Of a DNA stretch of 64,000 nt, positions 1 to 8,464 are shown piece after piece. The notes below the pieces were generated by a model. It was not told the origin of the DNA, searched no databases, and worked only from the letters and a program-made list of their open reading frames with translations. The position numbers were made by a program, and so were the translations under genes. This DNA comes from Anaerolineae bacterium (GTDB lineage: Bacteria > Chloroflexota > Anaerolineae > Anaerolineales > UBA4823): assembly GCA_003327455.1 (NCBI GenBank), contig QOQU01000002.1:1-64000 (forward strand), read 5' to 3'. Each line of letters begins with the position of its first letter. Position 1 is the first letter of the stretch.

Positions 1-57
1 CACCTTATGCAAGTACTTGTGACGTTCATCTACGGTCATTGGGTCTGTTTCTGCCAT
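1..57 (-). CDS. Partial transposase-like gene start (cut by window edge)
   Basis: Reading leftward from the ATG at 57-55 gives 19 open codons running off the window: Met-Ala-Glu-Thr-Asp-Pro-Met, then MTVDERHKYLHKV. A GAGGG Shine-Dalgarno-like run precedes the ATG by about 5 nt. The MTVDER-x-KYL start resembles the first residues of integrase-core (DDE) transposases that I recall from several bacterial insertion sequences, and tandem repeats lie just upstream. Only 19 residues are visible, so the family is an inference and the gene could be something else. Confidence 0.4.
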   Translation of the reverse strand, partial: MAETDPMTVDERHKYLHKV

Positions 58-64
58 CGTTCCC

Positions 65-112
65 TCGGTAACATTTTCTTTTGAGTGAACGATGATACTT
101 CGGTAACATTTT
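65..112. repeat. Two 13-bp direct repeats, possible IS end / transposase-binding sites
   Basis: The 13-mer TCGGTAACATTTT occurs at 65-77 and again at 100-112, a 35-bp period (about 3.3 helical turns). Both copies are followed by a similar T-rich stretch and a GAACG-like sequence. They lie directly upstream of the partial transposase-like start, so they could be terminal binding sites of an insertion sequence whose outer end is near 112-130. No target-site duplication can be assigned because the other end is outside the window. Confidence 0.45.
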
Positions 113-132
113 ATTTGATAGAACGCGAAGGA

Positions 133-161
133 TTGACGAATTTTGGCTTAGCAGATACAAT
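133..161 (+). promoter_or_regulatory. Sigma-70-type promoter of rplY/ctc
   Basis: TTGACG at 133-138 and TACAAT at 156-161 are separated by exactly 17 nt. Transcription would start near 168, leaving a leader of about 90 nt before the L25 gene. Nothing else recognisable is present between 113 and 256. Confidence 0.6.
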
Positions 162-256
162 CGCACCCTGCAACTTTGGATTTACGAAGTCCGTAAAGGC
201 GAAGGTAATCCATCAAACTATATTCATGGGTGAGAGGCGCCCGAAGGAAGGATAAT

Positions 257-892
257 ATGGAAAATATTGTGATTGAAGCAACCAAACGAGATGTCAGTGG
301 GAAAAAAGTAAAAGCACTCCGGAGGCAAGGAAAGTTACCGGCTGTGGTATACGGTCATCAATTTCCGCCTCAACCAATCCTGCTGGACTATCGGCAAGCC
401 AGTCGCACTCTGGCTGGAGTCTCGAGTTCTCAATTGATTGAGCTTGATTTAGAAGGGCAAAAGGTTCCGGTTTTGGTGCGAGAGCGTCAATATCATCCTC
501 TCAGTGGCAATATGATCCACATCGATTTCCTGGCTGTTTCCATGACCGAAGCACTGCGTGCATTTGTCCCGATAGAGCTAGAAGGGGAAGCTCCGGCGGT
601 TAAGGACTTTGGCGGTGTTGTGGTCACCGGTTTGGAGGAGATCGAGGTCGAGTGCTTACCAAAGGACCTGCCAGAGAAGATAACCGTTGACTTAAGCAAA
701 CTCGAAAAAATTGGGGATGGTATCTATGTCAAGGACCTGGTTCTACCTGCTGGTGTTGAAGTGCTTAGCGACAGCGATGAGATGATTGTTTTGGTCACTG
801 CTCCGGAAGGTGAAGAGGTTGAAGCCGAAGTTGGTGAGGAGTTCGAACCGGAAGTGATCGAAAAAGGTAAGAAAGAGGAAGAAGACTTCTAA
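257..892 (+). CDS. rplY: 50S ribosomal protein L25, CTC (general stress) type
   Basis: Binds 5S rRNA in the large ribosomal subunit. The protein has 211 residues from the ATG at 257, chosen because AAGGAAGG sits about 7 nt upstream; an in-frame upstream ATG at 230 has no such site. The N-terminal part (about residues 1-95) carries the L25 fold signature (IEATKRDVSGKK, RRQGKLPAVVYG, HIDF). The rest is the beta-rich C-terminal CTC/TL5 domain, ending in a Glu/Lys-rich tail. Length fits the two-domain CTC form, not the short E. coli L25. It is monocistronic, with a hairpin at 924-952 just downstream. Confidence 0.93.
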   Translation: MENIVIEATKRDVSGKKVKALRRQGKLPAVVYGHQFPPQPILLDYRQASRTLAGVSSSQLIELDLEGQKVPVLVRERQYHPLSGNMIHIDFLAVSMTEALRAFVPIELEGEAPAVKDFGGVVVTGLEEIEVECLPKDLPEKITVDLSKLEKIGDGIYVKDLVLPAGVEVLSDSDEMIVLVTAPEGEEVEAEVGEEFEPEVIEKGKKEEEDF

Positions 893-922
893 ATTGCCTC
901 TGACCTCAGTAAGGGAAATCAT

Positions 923-1567
923 TCAAGCCTCATCCGAAGTGGATGGGGCTTGAGCGTTTATTAATCTCAACAAATTATGAACTATTTGAGCCGATGCTCC
1001 CCAAAGGATCTCATCTTGATACGGTCGGTAGTAAATCGTAGGTATCCTGCCCACCGGAGCTGGCAAATTTCGTTCTTCCACTCGATAGTTCGTCGAATCT
1101 GCCAGCCAATCAAGCGGGATGGTAAAAATTTTTTGGACTTCGCTTTGAGACGGGCGAAAGGGATAGGGATAAGGAATTATCCCCACGATTGGGTGGATTT
1201 CATAGTTTGTGACGGTTAGGAGAGAGGGTAGCTTGCCAATAACTTCGACATGTTCGGGCAAAAGTCCAATTTCCTCCTGGGCTTCACGTAATGAGGTGAT
1301 CTCTGGCGATGTATCTTCTTGTTCCATTCTGCCCCCCGGAAAAGCTACTTGACCGCTGTGGGGATCATTGGAAAGGCTTCGCCGAATGAACAATAAACTC
1401 CATTTTTTCTTTACAAATACAAAGGGTACCAGAATCGCGGCTTGTACCGGGGGGGTTGGAAAGTGAAAATTGCGGTCAAAAAGGGGCAAGATCTTATTAC
1501 CGGATTTGAGAGCATCTTGTAATAATTTGCTTAATTCGGTTTTTGAGTAGCGGTTCAGGTTATCCAT
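923..1567 (-). CDS. NUDIX hydrolase, CoA-pyrophosphatase-like
   Basis: 214 residues. The Nudix signature lies near residues 75-100: GGRME, the CoAse-style D-x-SP insertion, then REAQEEIGL, which supplies the metal-binding Glu residues. The preceding segment (FVFVKKKWSLLFIRRS, GQVAFPGG) matches the NudL/CoA diphosphatase subgroup, which cleaves CoA to phosphopantetheine and 3',5'-ADP; the substrate here is inferred from similarity only. The start follows the stop of the upstream tRNA methyltransferase gene by one base, so the two are translationally coupled. Confidence 0.85.
   Translation of the reverse strand: MDNLNRYSKTELSKLLQDALKSGNKILPLFDRNFHFPTPPVQAAILVPFVFVKKKWSLLFIRRSLSNDPHSGQVAFPGGRMEQEDTSPEITSLREAQEEIGLLPEHVEVIGKLPSLLTVTNYEIHPIVGIIPYPYPFRPSQSEVQKIFTIPLDWLADSTNYRVEERNLPAPVGRIPTIYYRPYQDEILWGASAQIVHNLLRLINAQAPSTSDEA
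924..952. terminator. Hairpin between convergent rplY and NUDIX genes
   Basis: A 12-bp stem (924-935 with 941-952, one G-U pair) closes a GAAGT loop. It overlaps the last codons of the reverse-strand NUDIX gene and lies 32 nt after the L25 stop. T-runs on either side are poor, so its use as an intrinsic terminator for either strand is an inference. Confidence 0.45.
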
Positions 1568-2428
1568 CTACTCATCAGGGGTAGGCTCTTCGAGGTCAGT
1601 GGCGCTTGACTGCGGAATGCTGATTGGAGAGGATGATTCGGCGAGGGTTGGTCTGGCAAAAACCAGGTAACCCGTGTGAGCAACCATGCGGTCGGTGGGA
1701 CGCAGTTTATCTGCAAATGGACGGTAATAGCGAATGAGTATCTCACATACCTCGAGAAATCCAAAATGATGAGAATTCAGGGCGGAAAGCAACTTCTGGA
1801 CTTGATTGGTGGTGGGAAGAATCGTTCCAAAATTCCCGCCTGGCTTTAATGCTTTAGCGACTTGTTCGATGTAATCGAATGGATTGGGCAAATCCAGGAA
1901 TAAGGCATCCGCCTCATTTTCATCAAAACCATCCCTGATGTCTTTCGTCTTGAGGGTGACCCGTTCTTCCAGACCAAGTTGTTGGAGATTTTTCCGGGCT
2001 AAATTTTGGATATCAGCGCGGATGTCATAAGAAAAGACACGACCACTTTTTCCGACATACCAGGCAAAAGCGGTGGTTAACGCTCCAGAACCGGTGCCCG
2101 CCTCCAGGATGGTTTGTCCTTCTCCTATACCTAATTTGAGAAGGATATACCCAATATCTTTCGGGTATAGAATCTGGGTATTGCGTTTTGTTTCAATCAG
2201 CAGGTCGTGTAATGTGGGTTTCAGCAGGATGAAGGAACTGCCAGTGTGGCTGTGTACTTCACTTCCCCATGGAACCCCGATCAGTTCGTCATGAAACACT
2301 ACGCCGCGATGGGTGTGAATTTGATACCCCGGTGTCAGGCGTACGAAAATTTTTTTATTTGTCGGGCTAACCAACTGTACCAGGTCACCGACCGATGTCG
2401 TATAAGACGAAGAGTTATGACTATTCAT
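1568..2428 (-). CDS. trmI: tRNA (adenine-58-N1)-methyltransferase TrmI
   Basis: 286 residues. Class I SAM-dependent methyltransferase that makes m1A58 in the T-loop of tRNA. An N-terminal beta domain (about 1-80, with the family's H-RG-x3-HDELIG segment) precedes the Rossmann part. Motif I is EAGTGSGALTTAF, with the acidic SYDIR that follows it, and DALFLDLPNPFDYI is the motif IV region. Good length for bacterial/archaeal TrmI. The C-terminal tail is Ser/Pro-rich and probably disordered. The ATG has an AGGT-type site upstream, and the gene lies 8 nt after the small membrane-protein gene. Confidence 0.9.
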   Translation of the reverse strand: MNSHNSSSYTTSVGDLVQLVSPTNKKIFVRLTPGYQIHTHRGVVFHDELIGVPWGSEVHSHTGSSFILLKPTLHDLLIETKRNTQILYPKDIGYILLKLGIGEGQTILEAGTGSGALTTAFAWYVGKSGRVFSYDIRADIQNLARKNLQQLGLEERVTLKTKDIRDGFDENEADALFLDLPNPFDYIEQVAKALKPGGNFGTILPTTNQVQKLLSALNSHHFGFLEVCEILIRYYRPFADKLRPTDRMVAHTGYLVFARPTLAESSSPISIPQSSATDLEEPTPDE

Positions 2429-2436
2429 AAAAGAAC

Positions 2437-2706
2437 CTATTGGGTGGAAATCCGGATTAGACTAAGCCAGTAACCAATGAAAAGACACCCGACCGCTCCG
2501 AAGGTAGCCGTTCCAATCTGTAAAGTGCCAATCTTTCCAAATGTGAGGTTGAAGGACATTCCTGCCCAATGACCAACCCAAAATCCGACCCAGCTTAGGG
2601 AAATGTAGAAAATCAATCTACCCAATCCACCGCCGCGCCAGAGATGAAACAGGCTGCCATACAAGGTTGAAAGGATAAACCCCAATAGATAGCTTGTGAA
2701 GAACAT
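2437..2706 (-). CDS. Small membrane protein of unknown function
   Basis: 89 residues from the ATG at 2706, which is preceded by AAAGGAAA at good spacing; longer in-frame extensions overlap mnmA and are less likely. Three hydrophobic segments (about 1-18, 28-50 and 60-82) rich in Gly, Trp and Phe suggest a three-helix integral membrane protein. No catalytic motif is seen. It sits between mnmA and trmI on the same strand, which only shows shared transcription with tRNA-modification genes. Confidence 0.65.
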   Translation of the reverse strand: MFFTSYLLGFILSTLYGSLFHLWRGGGLGRLIFYISLSWVGFWVGHWAGMSFNLTFGKIGTLQIGTATFGAVGCLFIGYWLSLIRISTQ

Positions 2707-2720
2707 ACGATTTCCTTTGG

Positions 2721-3800
2721 TCAAGACAGGATTTGTTGAATCATACCACCACCTAAGCATTCCTCTGTCTGATAAAATGCAGCTGCCTGACCTGGAGTGA
2801 TGTCCCAATATGGCTGTAATAATTCCACTTGACAAGAATTATCTTCCAAAACTTTAAGGTGTGCCTTCAGAAGGGGAGAAAGATAGCGAACTTTTACCGC
2901 TAGTTCGAATTCCCTGGCTGGATATGTACCCTGAATCCAGTTGACTCGGGTAACGATGAAATGCCTTTTTTGCCTCTCGTCCTCAGAACCAACGATGAGC
3001 GCATTTTGGGTTACGTCCTTATCAACAACATAGAGCGGTTGTCCAATACTGAGTCCCAACCCCTTGCGTTGACCAATCGTATAAAAGGGCAAGCCATGAT
3101 GTTGACCGAGATAATTTCCATGGGTGTCGATGATCGGACCTGGGGAAGGTGGCTTTTCCAGGTGGCGCATCAGGAATTGACGATAATCCTCACCACCTAA
3201 AAAACAAAGGTCCTGGCTTTCTGGTCTATGGGAGACCGGGAGTTCAAATTGACTCGCCAGCTGGCGAACTTCTGGTTTTGTGAGTTCTGCTAGAGGGAAT
3301 AACGTCCGCGCTAGATCAGCCTGAGTGAGTATGTGGAGCACGTAAGACTGATCTTTGTTTCTATCTCTGGCACGGAGGAGGTGATAAACTCCCTGATCAT
3401 CCTGAAATTTGCGAGCGTAATGTCCGGTGGCAAAATAGTCGGCTCCCAATGAAAGAGCAAAATCAAGCAATGCTCCCCAGCGTATGTGCCGGTTACACTG
3501 AATGCATGGATTAGGTGTTATACCCTTTTGGTAACCCTCGATAAAATAGGTGACAATCTGACGATAAAATTGCTCTCGGACGTCTAAGGTATAGAAGGGG
3601 ATGTCCAACCTGGAAGCCACTTTTTTGGCTATTCGCATTGAATCAGGTGTGCAGCATCGATTAACCGACTCTTTTCCGCTTTCACTCCACAGGTTCATCA
3701 TGACCCCGATCACGTGATAACCTTGTTTCTGGAGTAAGGCGGCCGCTACGGAGCTATCAACACCACCACTCATACCAACAACAACGGTTTTTTCCTTCAT
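2721..3800 (-). CDS. mnmA: tRNA-specific 2-thiouridylase MnmA
   Basis: 359 residues. Makes s2U34 in tRNA(Lys/Glu/Gln), adenylating U34 and transferring sulfur delivered by a cysteine desulfurase. The PP-loop SGGVDSS is at residues 11-17. The two catalytic cysteines are in place: C99 in NPCIQC and C199 in SQDLCFLGG. C-terminal GQRKGLG and the tRNA-binding beta domain are present. The cysteine desulfurase gene lies directly upstream, 14 nt away on the same strand, giving sulfur donor and user in one operon. Confidence 0.96.
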   Translation of the reverse strand: MKEKTVVVGMSGGVDSSVAAALLQKQGYHVIGVMMNLWSESGKESVNRCCTPDSMRIAKKVASRLDIPFYTLDVREQFYRQIVTYFIEGYQKGITPNPCIQCNRHIRWGALLDFALSLGADYFATGHYARKFQDDQGVYHLLRARDRNKDQSYVLHILTQADLARTLFPLAELTKPEVRQLASQFELPVSHRPESQDLCFLGGEDYRQFLMRHLEKPPSPGPIIDTHGNYLGQHHGLPFYTIGQRKGLGLSIGQPLYVVDKDVTQNALIVGSEDERQKRHFIVTRVNWIQGTYPAREFELAVKVRYLSPLLKAHLKVLEDNSCQVELLQPYWDITPGQAAAFYQTEECLGGGMIQQILS

Positions 3801-3814
3801 ATTAGAGACCCGTT

Positions 3815-4975
3815 TTAGCCTCTCAGGTTTTTAACCTTATCGAGTAAACAATCGAAGAACCTCTCTAGATGTTCAGCGGTGGTATCTTTTCCAAGTGTGA
3901 CGCGGAGCGAACCTAAAGCCAGATTTCTCGATAATCCGAGTGCTAAGAGAACCTCGGATGGAGATGGGTTGCCGGTTTTACAAGCCGATCCCGATGAACA
4001 AGCGAAGCCCTCGACATCTAATAGAGTGAGCAATTTTTGGCTGTCAACAGCCTCGAAAACAAAACTGGCGTGATTAGGCAAACGCTGGGTAGGATGGCCG
4101 GTTAATGCGCTGTTGGGAATGTTCTGACGCACCTGTTCAATCAACCAGTCACGGAGGATTGGTAAACCGGTATTCCATTGAGTTTGATTCTTTTGGACAA
4201 ATTTTAATGCCGAACTCATGCCCACAATATAAGGGACATTCTGTGTTCCCGATCGTAAGCCTCCTTCCTGTCCTCCGCCGGTTTGGCAGGGCAGAATGGG
4301 TGTCCCTTTTCTGACATAAAGTACGCCGACGCCTTTTGGTCCGTAGAATTTATGCGCGCCAAGTGAGAGTAAATCCACATTAAGAGCTTGAACGTCCAGT
4401 GACAAATATGACGTTGCCTGAACGGCGTCTGTGTGGAATGGAATACCGTTCTCGCGGCAGATTGCGCCGATTTCTGCGATGGGGTTGATGGTGCCGATTT
4501 CGTTATTGGCGTAAATCACTGAAACCAAAGCGGTATTAGAGCGCAAACGCTTGCGAACAAGATCGGGATCCACCTGTCCGTATGCATCAACCGATAAGAT
4601 TTCGAGTTCAAAGCCAAATACTTCGGCTAATTGGACGGCAGTATGAGAGACAGCATGGTGTTCAACAGCGCTGATCAAGATGTGATTTGCTCCACTTTTC
4701 TCACGGCGGGCAAATGCTACTCCCCGTAAAGCCAGGTTGTCGCTTTCTGTACCTCCTGAGGTAAAGATAATCTCGTCAATGGAACAGTTGAGATGCGAGG
4801 CAATGACTTCCCGCGCTTCTTCCAGAGCGACATCTGCACTTTGACCGAAGCGATGGATGGATGATGGATTGCCAAATTCCTGCCGAAAAAATGGCAACAT
4901 TGCTTCGATGGCTTCTTCCACCATTGGGGTGGTAGCAGAATAATCCAAATAAACTCGATTTGTTTTCTCAGGCAT
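3815..4975 (-). CDS. iscS: Cysteine desulfurase (IscS/NifS family)
   Basis: 386 residues. PLP enzyme that converts cysteine to alanine and a protein persulfide. PLP lysine K209 lies in SLGAHKFYGPKG, TSGGTESDNLA binds the cofactor phosphate, and the persulfide-forming Cys is C332 in SSGSAC. It heads the operon with mnmA, so tRNA thiolation is its likely main task here; no iscU or sufU lies nearby, so a role in Fe-S assembly for the acs enzymes cannot be excluded. The -10 box ends 7 nt before the ATG, suggesting a leaderless message. Confidence 0.94.
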   Translation of the reverse strand: MPEKTNRVYLDYSATTPMVEEAIEAMLPFFRQEFGNPSSIHRFGQSADVALEEAREVIASHLNCSIDEIIFTSGGTESDNLALRGVAFARREKSGANHILISAVEHHAVSHTAVQLAEVFGFELEILSVDAYGQVDPDLVRKRLRSNTALVSVIYANNEIGTINPIAEIGAICRENGIPFHTDAVQATSYLSLDVQALNVDLLSLGAHKFYGPKGVGVLYVRKGTPILPCQTGGGQEGGLRSGTQNVPYIVGMSSALKFVQKNQTQWNTGLPILRDWLIEQVRQNIPNSALTGHPTQRLPNHASFVFEAVDSQKLLTLLDVEGFACSSGSACKTGNPSPSEVLLALGLSRNLALGSLRVTLGKDTTAEHLERFFDCLLDKVKNLRG

Positions 4976-4982
4976 TGGAGTA

Positions 4983-5012
4983 ATTATATCCTATTTGGTT
5001 TGGTCGCTCCAA
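4983..5012 (-). promoter_or_regulatory. Promoter of iscS-mnmA operon (leaderless)
   Basis: On the reverse strand TATAAT (4988-4983) is preceded 18 nt upstream by TTGGAG (5012-5007). Only 7 nt separate the -10 box from the iscS ATG, so the transcript would begin at or next to the start codon. Confidence 0.55.
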
Positions 5013-5077
5013 TGCGAAAAAACCCGGAATATGATAGACTTATTGATTGTGCAGCGAAGAACTAATCTTACCCTTGA

Positions 5078-5083
5078 TATAAT
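5078..5083 (+). promoter_or_regulatory. -10 box of the phosphohexomutase operon
   Basis: A perfect TATAAT lies 30 nt before the ATG of the mutase gene; the -35 region at 17-18 nt is weak. An SD-like CTGGAGG precedes the ATG at 5114. It is divergent from the iscS promoter. Confidence 0.45.
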
Positions 5084-5113
5084 TGAGGTAGCAATTCCGC
5101 ACTGGAGGCTAAG

Positions 5114-6532
5114 ATGAAACAAATTAAATTTGGGACGGATGGTTGGCGTGGTGTAATAGCTGAAGATTACACATTCTTGAACGTAAGACGTTGCGCTCAA
5201 GGATTTGCTAATTTCTTAAGAGATTTTGGTTATGAAGGTGAAGATGTTGTTATCGGGTACGATCGCCGCTTCCATTCGGAAAATTTTGCTGCTGCGGCGG
5301 CGGAGGTGATGGCCGGCAATGGATTTGGTGTTTGGTTGACAGATACAGCCACACCAACGCCAGTTATTGCGTACTCAATTGTCGAGAAGGGTGCGGCTGG
5401 CGGGATCAATATCACCGCTTCTCATAATCCGCCAACCGATAATGGTTTTAAGGTGCGCAATGAATTCGGAGGCGCAATTGATCCAAAGAATCTGGTAGAG
5501 ATCGAAAATCGCATCCCGAACGATGAAGGTGGCATTACTCGAATGCCTTTTGAGGAGGCGCGCCACGCTGGCAAGATCCGTCTTTTTGATCCCGCCCCAG
5601 CGTATATTCAGCAACTTCACAGTCTGGTTGATATTGAGAAAATTCGTAGAGCTGGTTTACGAATTTGCGTTGATCCAATGTGGGGTAACGGGATTGGCTG
5701 GTTTCCCCGTCTGCTTAATGGAGGAAAGACAAGTGTAATAGAAATCCATGATCACCGCAATCCAATTTTTCCTGGTATGAAGAGACCTGAACCGATTCCA
5801 CCCAACATCAACGAGGGATTAAAAGCCGTCCTGGACACTCACTCCGACGTATTAATTATTACGGATGGAGATGCCGATCGGGTTGGTGTTGGCGATGAAA
5901 AAGGTGTTTTTATTGATCAATTGAGGGTATTTGGTTTATTGGCTTATTATCTGCTTGAAGTGAAAGGGCAACGTGGGCCGATCGTAAAGACTCTTTCGAC
6001 AACGACCATGTTGAACAAGCTCGGTAAAATTTATAATGTGCCTGTCTATGAAACCGGAGTCGGGTTTAAGTACGTAGCGCCAAAAATGCTTGAAACCCAC
6101 GCCATGATCGGAGGTGAGGAATCAGGTGGTTATGCCTTTCATGGCCACGTTCCCGAAAGGGATGGCATTTTGGCTGCGCTCTATATCCTGGATATGATGG
6201 TTGAGCTTGGGAAGAAACCCTCAGAATTGGTAGATCTACTTTTTAGTGTCGTTGGGGCGCATTATTATTCGCGAATCGACTCTCCCTTTGATGGCAACCG
6301 AAAAGAGTATGAGGAGAAGATCCTCACCGCAAATCCTGCTACGATTGGTGGACTTAAGGTTACTGGTCTGGATACGACCGATGGCTTTAAGTTTTCATTG
6401 GAAGATGGTGGATGGTTGTTAATTCGCTTCTCTGGTACAGAACCCATCATTCGGGTGTATACTGAAACGACTTATGCAGATCGCGTCGATCAGATATTAA
6501 AGGATGGATTGAAAATTGCTGGTGTGCGGTAA
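5114..6532 (+). CDS. Phosphoglucomutase/phosphomannomutase family protein
   Basis: 472 residues, alpha-D-phosphohexomutase superfamily, interconverting hexose 1- and 6-phosphates. The phosphoserine loop ITASHNP places the catalytic Ser at 103, the Mg-binding loop is TDGDADR (D251, D253, D255), the sugar-recognition loop is GEESGG (334-339), and the C-terminal RFSGTEP binds phosphate. These motifs do not settle glucose versus mannose or glucosamine. It is first in a forward run with tatD and a polyprenyl synthase, spaced by only a few bases. Confidence 0.92.
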   Translation: MKQIKFGTDGWRGVIAEDYTFLNVRRCAQGFANFLRDFGYEGEDVVIGYDRRFHSENFAAAAAEVMAGNGFGVWLTDTATPTPVIAYSIVEKGAAGGINITASHNPPTDNGFKVRNEFGGAIDPKNLVEIENRIPNDEGGITRMPFEEARHAGKIRLFDPAPAYIQQLHSLVDIEKIRRAGLRICVDPMWGNGIGWFPRLLNGGKTSVIEIHDHRNPIFPGMKRPEPIPPNINEGLKAVLDTHSDVLIITDGDADRVGVGDEKGVFIDQLRVFGLLAYYLLEVKGQRGPIVKTLSTTTMLNKLGKIYNVPVYETGVGFKYVAPKMLETHAMIGGEESGGYAFHGHVPERDGILAALYILDMMVELGKKPSELVDLLFSVVGAHYYSRIDSPFDGNRKEYEEKILTANPATIGGLKVTGLDTTDGFKFSLEDGGWLLIRFSGTEPIIRVYTETTYADRVDQILKDGLKIAGVR

Positions 6533-6535
6533 CGC

Positions 6536-7333
6536 ATGATGCTAATTGATACACATAGCCATTTGTATTTGCCAGAGTTTGAAACAGACCTGGAAGATGT
6601 TATCAGGCGAGCTATCGACCATCGGGTCGAAGGCATGATTGTTGTGGGAATTGACGCCAAAACCAGCCGACAGGCTATCAGGTTGGCAGAAGATTATCCA
6701 CAGCTCTATGCTGCGGTCGGTGTTCACCCAAATAGTCAAATTGGGGATATTGAAGAAGAGTTAGAACAAATCAAAGAACTGTTACCGCACCCGAAAGTTG
6801 TTGCTGTTGGTGAGATCGGTTTGGATACTTATCGGGAGTACGTTTCATTAGCTGATCAAAAAGTTCGCCTGCAACGCCAATTGGAACTGGCTTCTGAAGC
6901 AGATTTGCCTGTGATCATTCATAATCGTAATGCTATGGTGGAACTATATTCAATCCTGACAGAATTCGTTGAAAAGAAAGCAGTCAATCCGCAAGTGGGC
7001 AGAAAGCCACTGGGGGTTTTGCATTCGTTTTCTGAGGATGTTGAGTGGGCGAAACGGGTGATTGATTTGGGTTTTTTTATTGGCGTAAGCGGGGTAGTTA
7101 CGTTTCCAAATGCGCAATTCGTAAAGGAAGTCGTGAAGGCTATTCCCCAACAGTATTTGCTCCTGGAAACGGATGCACCGTATCTGAGCCCCCAACCAAA
7201 GCGTGGTAAGCGGAATGAACCCGCTTATCTCGTTTATACTTTGCAAGAAATGGTAAATTTAACGGGCAGTTCGGTTGATCTTCTTGCCAACCAGGTTACT
7301 TCTAATGCTCAAAATCTTTTTGGAATAAATTGA
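6536..7333 (+). CDS. tatD: TatD-family metal-dependent hydrolase (DNase)
   Basis: 265 residues, amidohydrolase-fold TatD family; known members are Mg-dependent 3'-5' exonucleases. The metal motif DTHSHL is at residues 5-10. GEIGLD carries the bridging Glu, IIHNRN and LHSF the next His ligands, and LLETDAPYLSP the conserved Asp. Two adjacent ATGs at 6536 and 6539 are equally possible starts, immediately after the mutase stop. The next gene begins one base after its stop, so the three are cotranscribed. Confidence 0.92.
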   Translation: MMLIDTHSHLYLPEFETDLEDVIRRAIDHRVEGMIVVGIDAKTSRQAIRLAEDYPQLYAAVGVHPNSQIGDIEEELEQIKELLPHPKVVAVGEIGLDTYREYVSLADQKVRLQRQLELASEADLPVIIHNRNAMVELYSILTEFVEKKAVNPQVGRKPLGVLHSFSEDVEWAKRVIDLGFFIGVSGVVTFPNAQFVKEVVKAIPQQYLLLETDAPYLSPQPKRGKRNEPAYLVYTLQEMVNLTGSSVDLLANQVTSNAQNLFGIN

Positions 7334-7334
7334 C

Positions 7335-8294
7335 GTGAATCCAGCACAAAACTTCCTCGCTCCAATCCTTGCCGATTTAGCCAAAGTAGAAAATCGGATG
7401 CGTTCCTTGGACGATCATCATCATCAAGAGTTATCCAATGCGCTTGAACATCTTTTATCTTCGGGTGGTAAACGCATTCGTCCAGCAGTAGCTCTGCTGA
7501 CCGGTCGAATGTATCAGGGGAATATCCAAAGGTTAGTTTCCTTGAGCGCTGCCATCGAATTACTCCACACTGCAACCCTGGTTCATGATGACTTAATTGA
7601 TGGCGCTTTGCTCCGCCGAGGCATTGCTACATTAAATGCCAAATGGTCTCCGGCAGCAACTGTGCTAACCGGTGACTATATTTTTGCTCAGGCCGCCCGT
7701 TGCGCGGCTGAAACTGATTCAGTTTACTTGATGAAACAGTTTGCCAAGACCCTTGCAATTATTGTCAATGGCGAAATTGATCAGTTGTTTTCTACTCATC
7801 GCTATTCAACCCGGGATGAGTATTTCAAAAGGATTTATGCGAAAACAGCTTCATTATTCGAACTGGCTTCCAGTGCGGCGGCACACTTGAGCAATGTATC
7901 TGATGATGAAGTCGAATCGATGCGTCAATTCGGTTATGCTTTGGGAATGGCTTTTCAGATTGTAGATGACATCCTGGATTTTACCGGCGCTCAAGAAACG
8001 GTTGGAAAACCAGTCGCGAATGATTTACGACAAGGTCTCATTACCCTGCCCTTTATCTGTTACCTGGAAAAGCACCCAGAGGATGAAGAAGTTCAGGCGG
8101 TTCTGGGTGGAGAAAAAGCAAATATTGACAAACTGGTTAACGATATTCGGGATAGCGGGGCTGTGCAGGATGCATTTCAAATTGCCCGCGATTATATTCG
8201 CCAGGCAGTTGAAATTTTAGAAGAACGTCCTGCCTGTGATGAGCAGAAAGCCCTCAAAGAACTGTCAGAATATGTCATCTTGCGGCACATTTAA
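7335..8294 (+). CDS. Trans-polyprenyl diphosphate synthase
   Basis: 319 residues starting at a GTG right after the tatD stop. Condenses isopentenyl diphosphate onto allylic diphosphates. Both Asp-rich motifs are intact: HDDLIDG (D85, D86, D89) and VDDILDF (D211, D212, D215), plus the N-terminal GGKRIRP. Small residues four and five positions before the first motif (A80, T81) suggest a long-chain product such as the side chain of menaquinone; that is inference. It is the last gene before a promoter and attenuator region. Confidence 0.92.
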   Translation: MNPAQNFLAPILADLAKVENRMRSLDDHHHQELSNALEHLLSSGGKRIRPAVALLTGRMYQGNIQRLVSLSAAIELLHTATLVHDDLIDGALLRRGIATLNAKWSPAATVLTGDYIFAQAARCAAETDSVYLMKQFAKTLAIIVNGEIDQLFSTHRYSTRDEYFKRIYAKTASLFELASSAAAHLSNVSDDEVESMRQFGYALGMAFQIVDDILDFTGAQETVGKPVANDLRQGLITLPFICYLEKHPEDEEVQAVLGGEKANIDKLVNDIRDSGAVQDAFQIARDYIRQAVEILEERPACDEQKALKELSEYVILRHI

Positions 8295-8309
8295 TTTTCT
8301 CTTTTTCCC

Positions 8310-8338
8310 TTGACGGATTGTTTTTCAGATGTTATATT
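8310..8338 (+). promoter_or_regulatory. Promoter of the attenuator-controlled aspartokinase operon
   Basis: TTGACG at 8310-8315 and TATATT at 8333-8338 have an exact 17-nt spacer. Transcription should begin near 8345, about 4 nt before the ATG of the leader peptide, so the leader is almost leaderless. Confidence 0.75.
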
Positions 8339-8348
8339 TGCGCCCAAT

Positions 8349-8426
8349 ATGAATTCGGATTGCGCGACCACCACCAATACGATGACCACTACTACCTACC
8401 CGGACAGGTGGGGCGTTCGCGCTTAA
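8349..8426 (+). CDS. Threonine-rich leader peptide of a transcription attenuator
   Basis: A 25-codon ORF from ATG 8349 to TAA 8424-8426. Eight of 25 residues are Thr: three in a row at positions 7-9, one at 11, and four in a row at 13-16, followed by Tyr-Pro. The Thr codon runs lie just before the hairpin-forming sequences, as in thrL of enteric bacteria. It is not a structural gene. Stalling on Thr codons when charged tRNA-Thr is low would favour the antiterminator and read-through into the aminotransferase-ligase-aspartokinase operon. No Shine-Dalgarno site is visible, which fits leaderless initiation. Confidence 0.75.
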   Translation: MNSDCATTTNTMTTTTYPDRWGVRA

Positions 8427-8464
8427 TTGGCTTGTGATTAACACCGATTAACCAAAACGCCCCA
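8395..8464 (+). promoter_or_regulatory. Attenuator alternative RNA structures (protector and antiterminator)
   Basis: Segment 8395-8400 can pair with 8407-8412 (six pairs, one G-U, 6-nt loop). Segment 8409-8417 (TGGGGCGTT) is exactly complementary over 9 bp to 8456-8464 (AACGCCCCA), which is also the left arm of the terminator. The two options exclude each other. A ribosome paused on the Thr codons covers the first arm and frees 8409-8417 to form the antiterminator; a ribosome reaching the stop codon covers 8409-8417 and allows termination. Confidence 0.75.
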
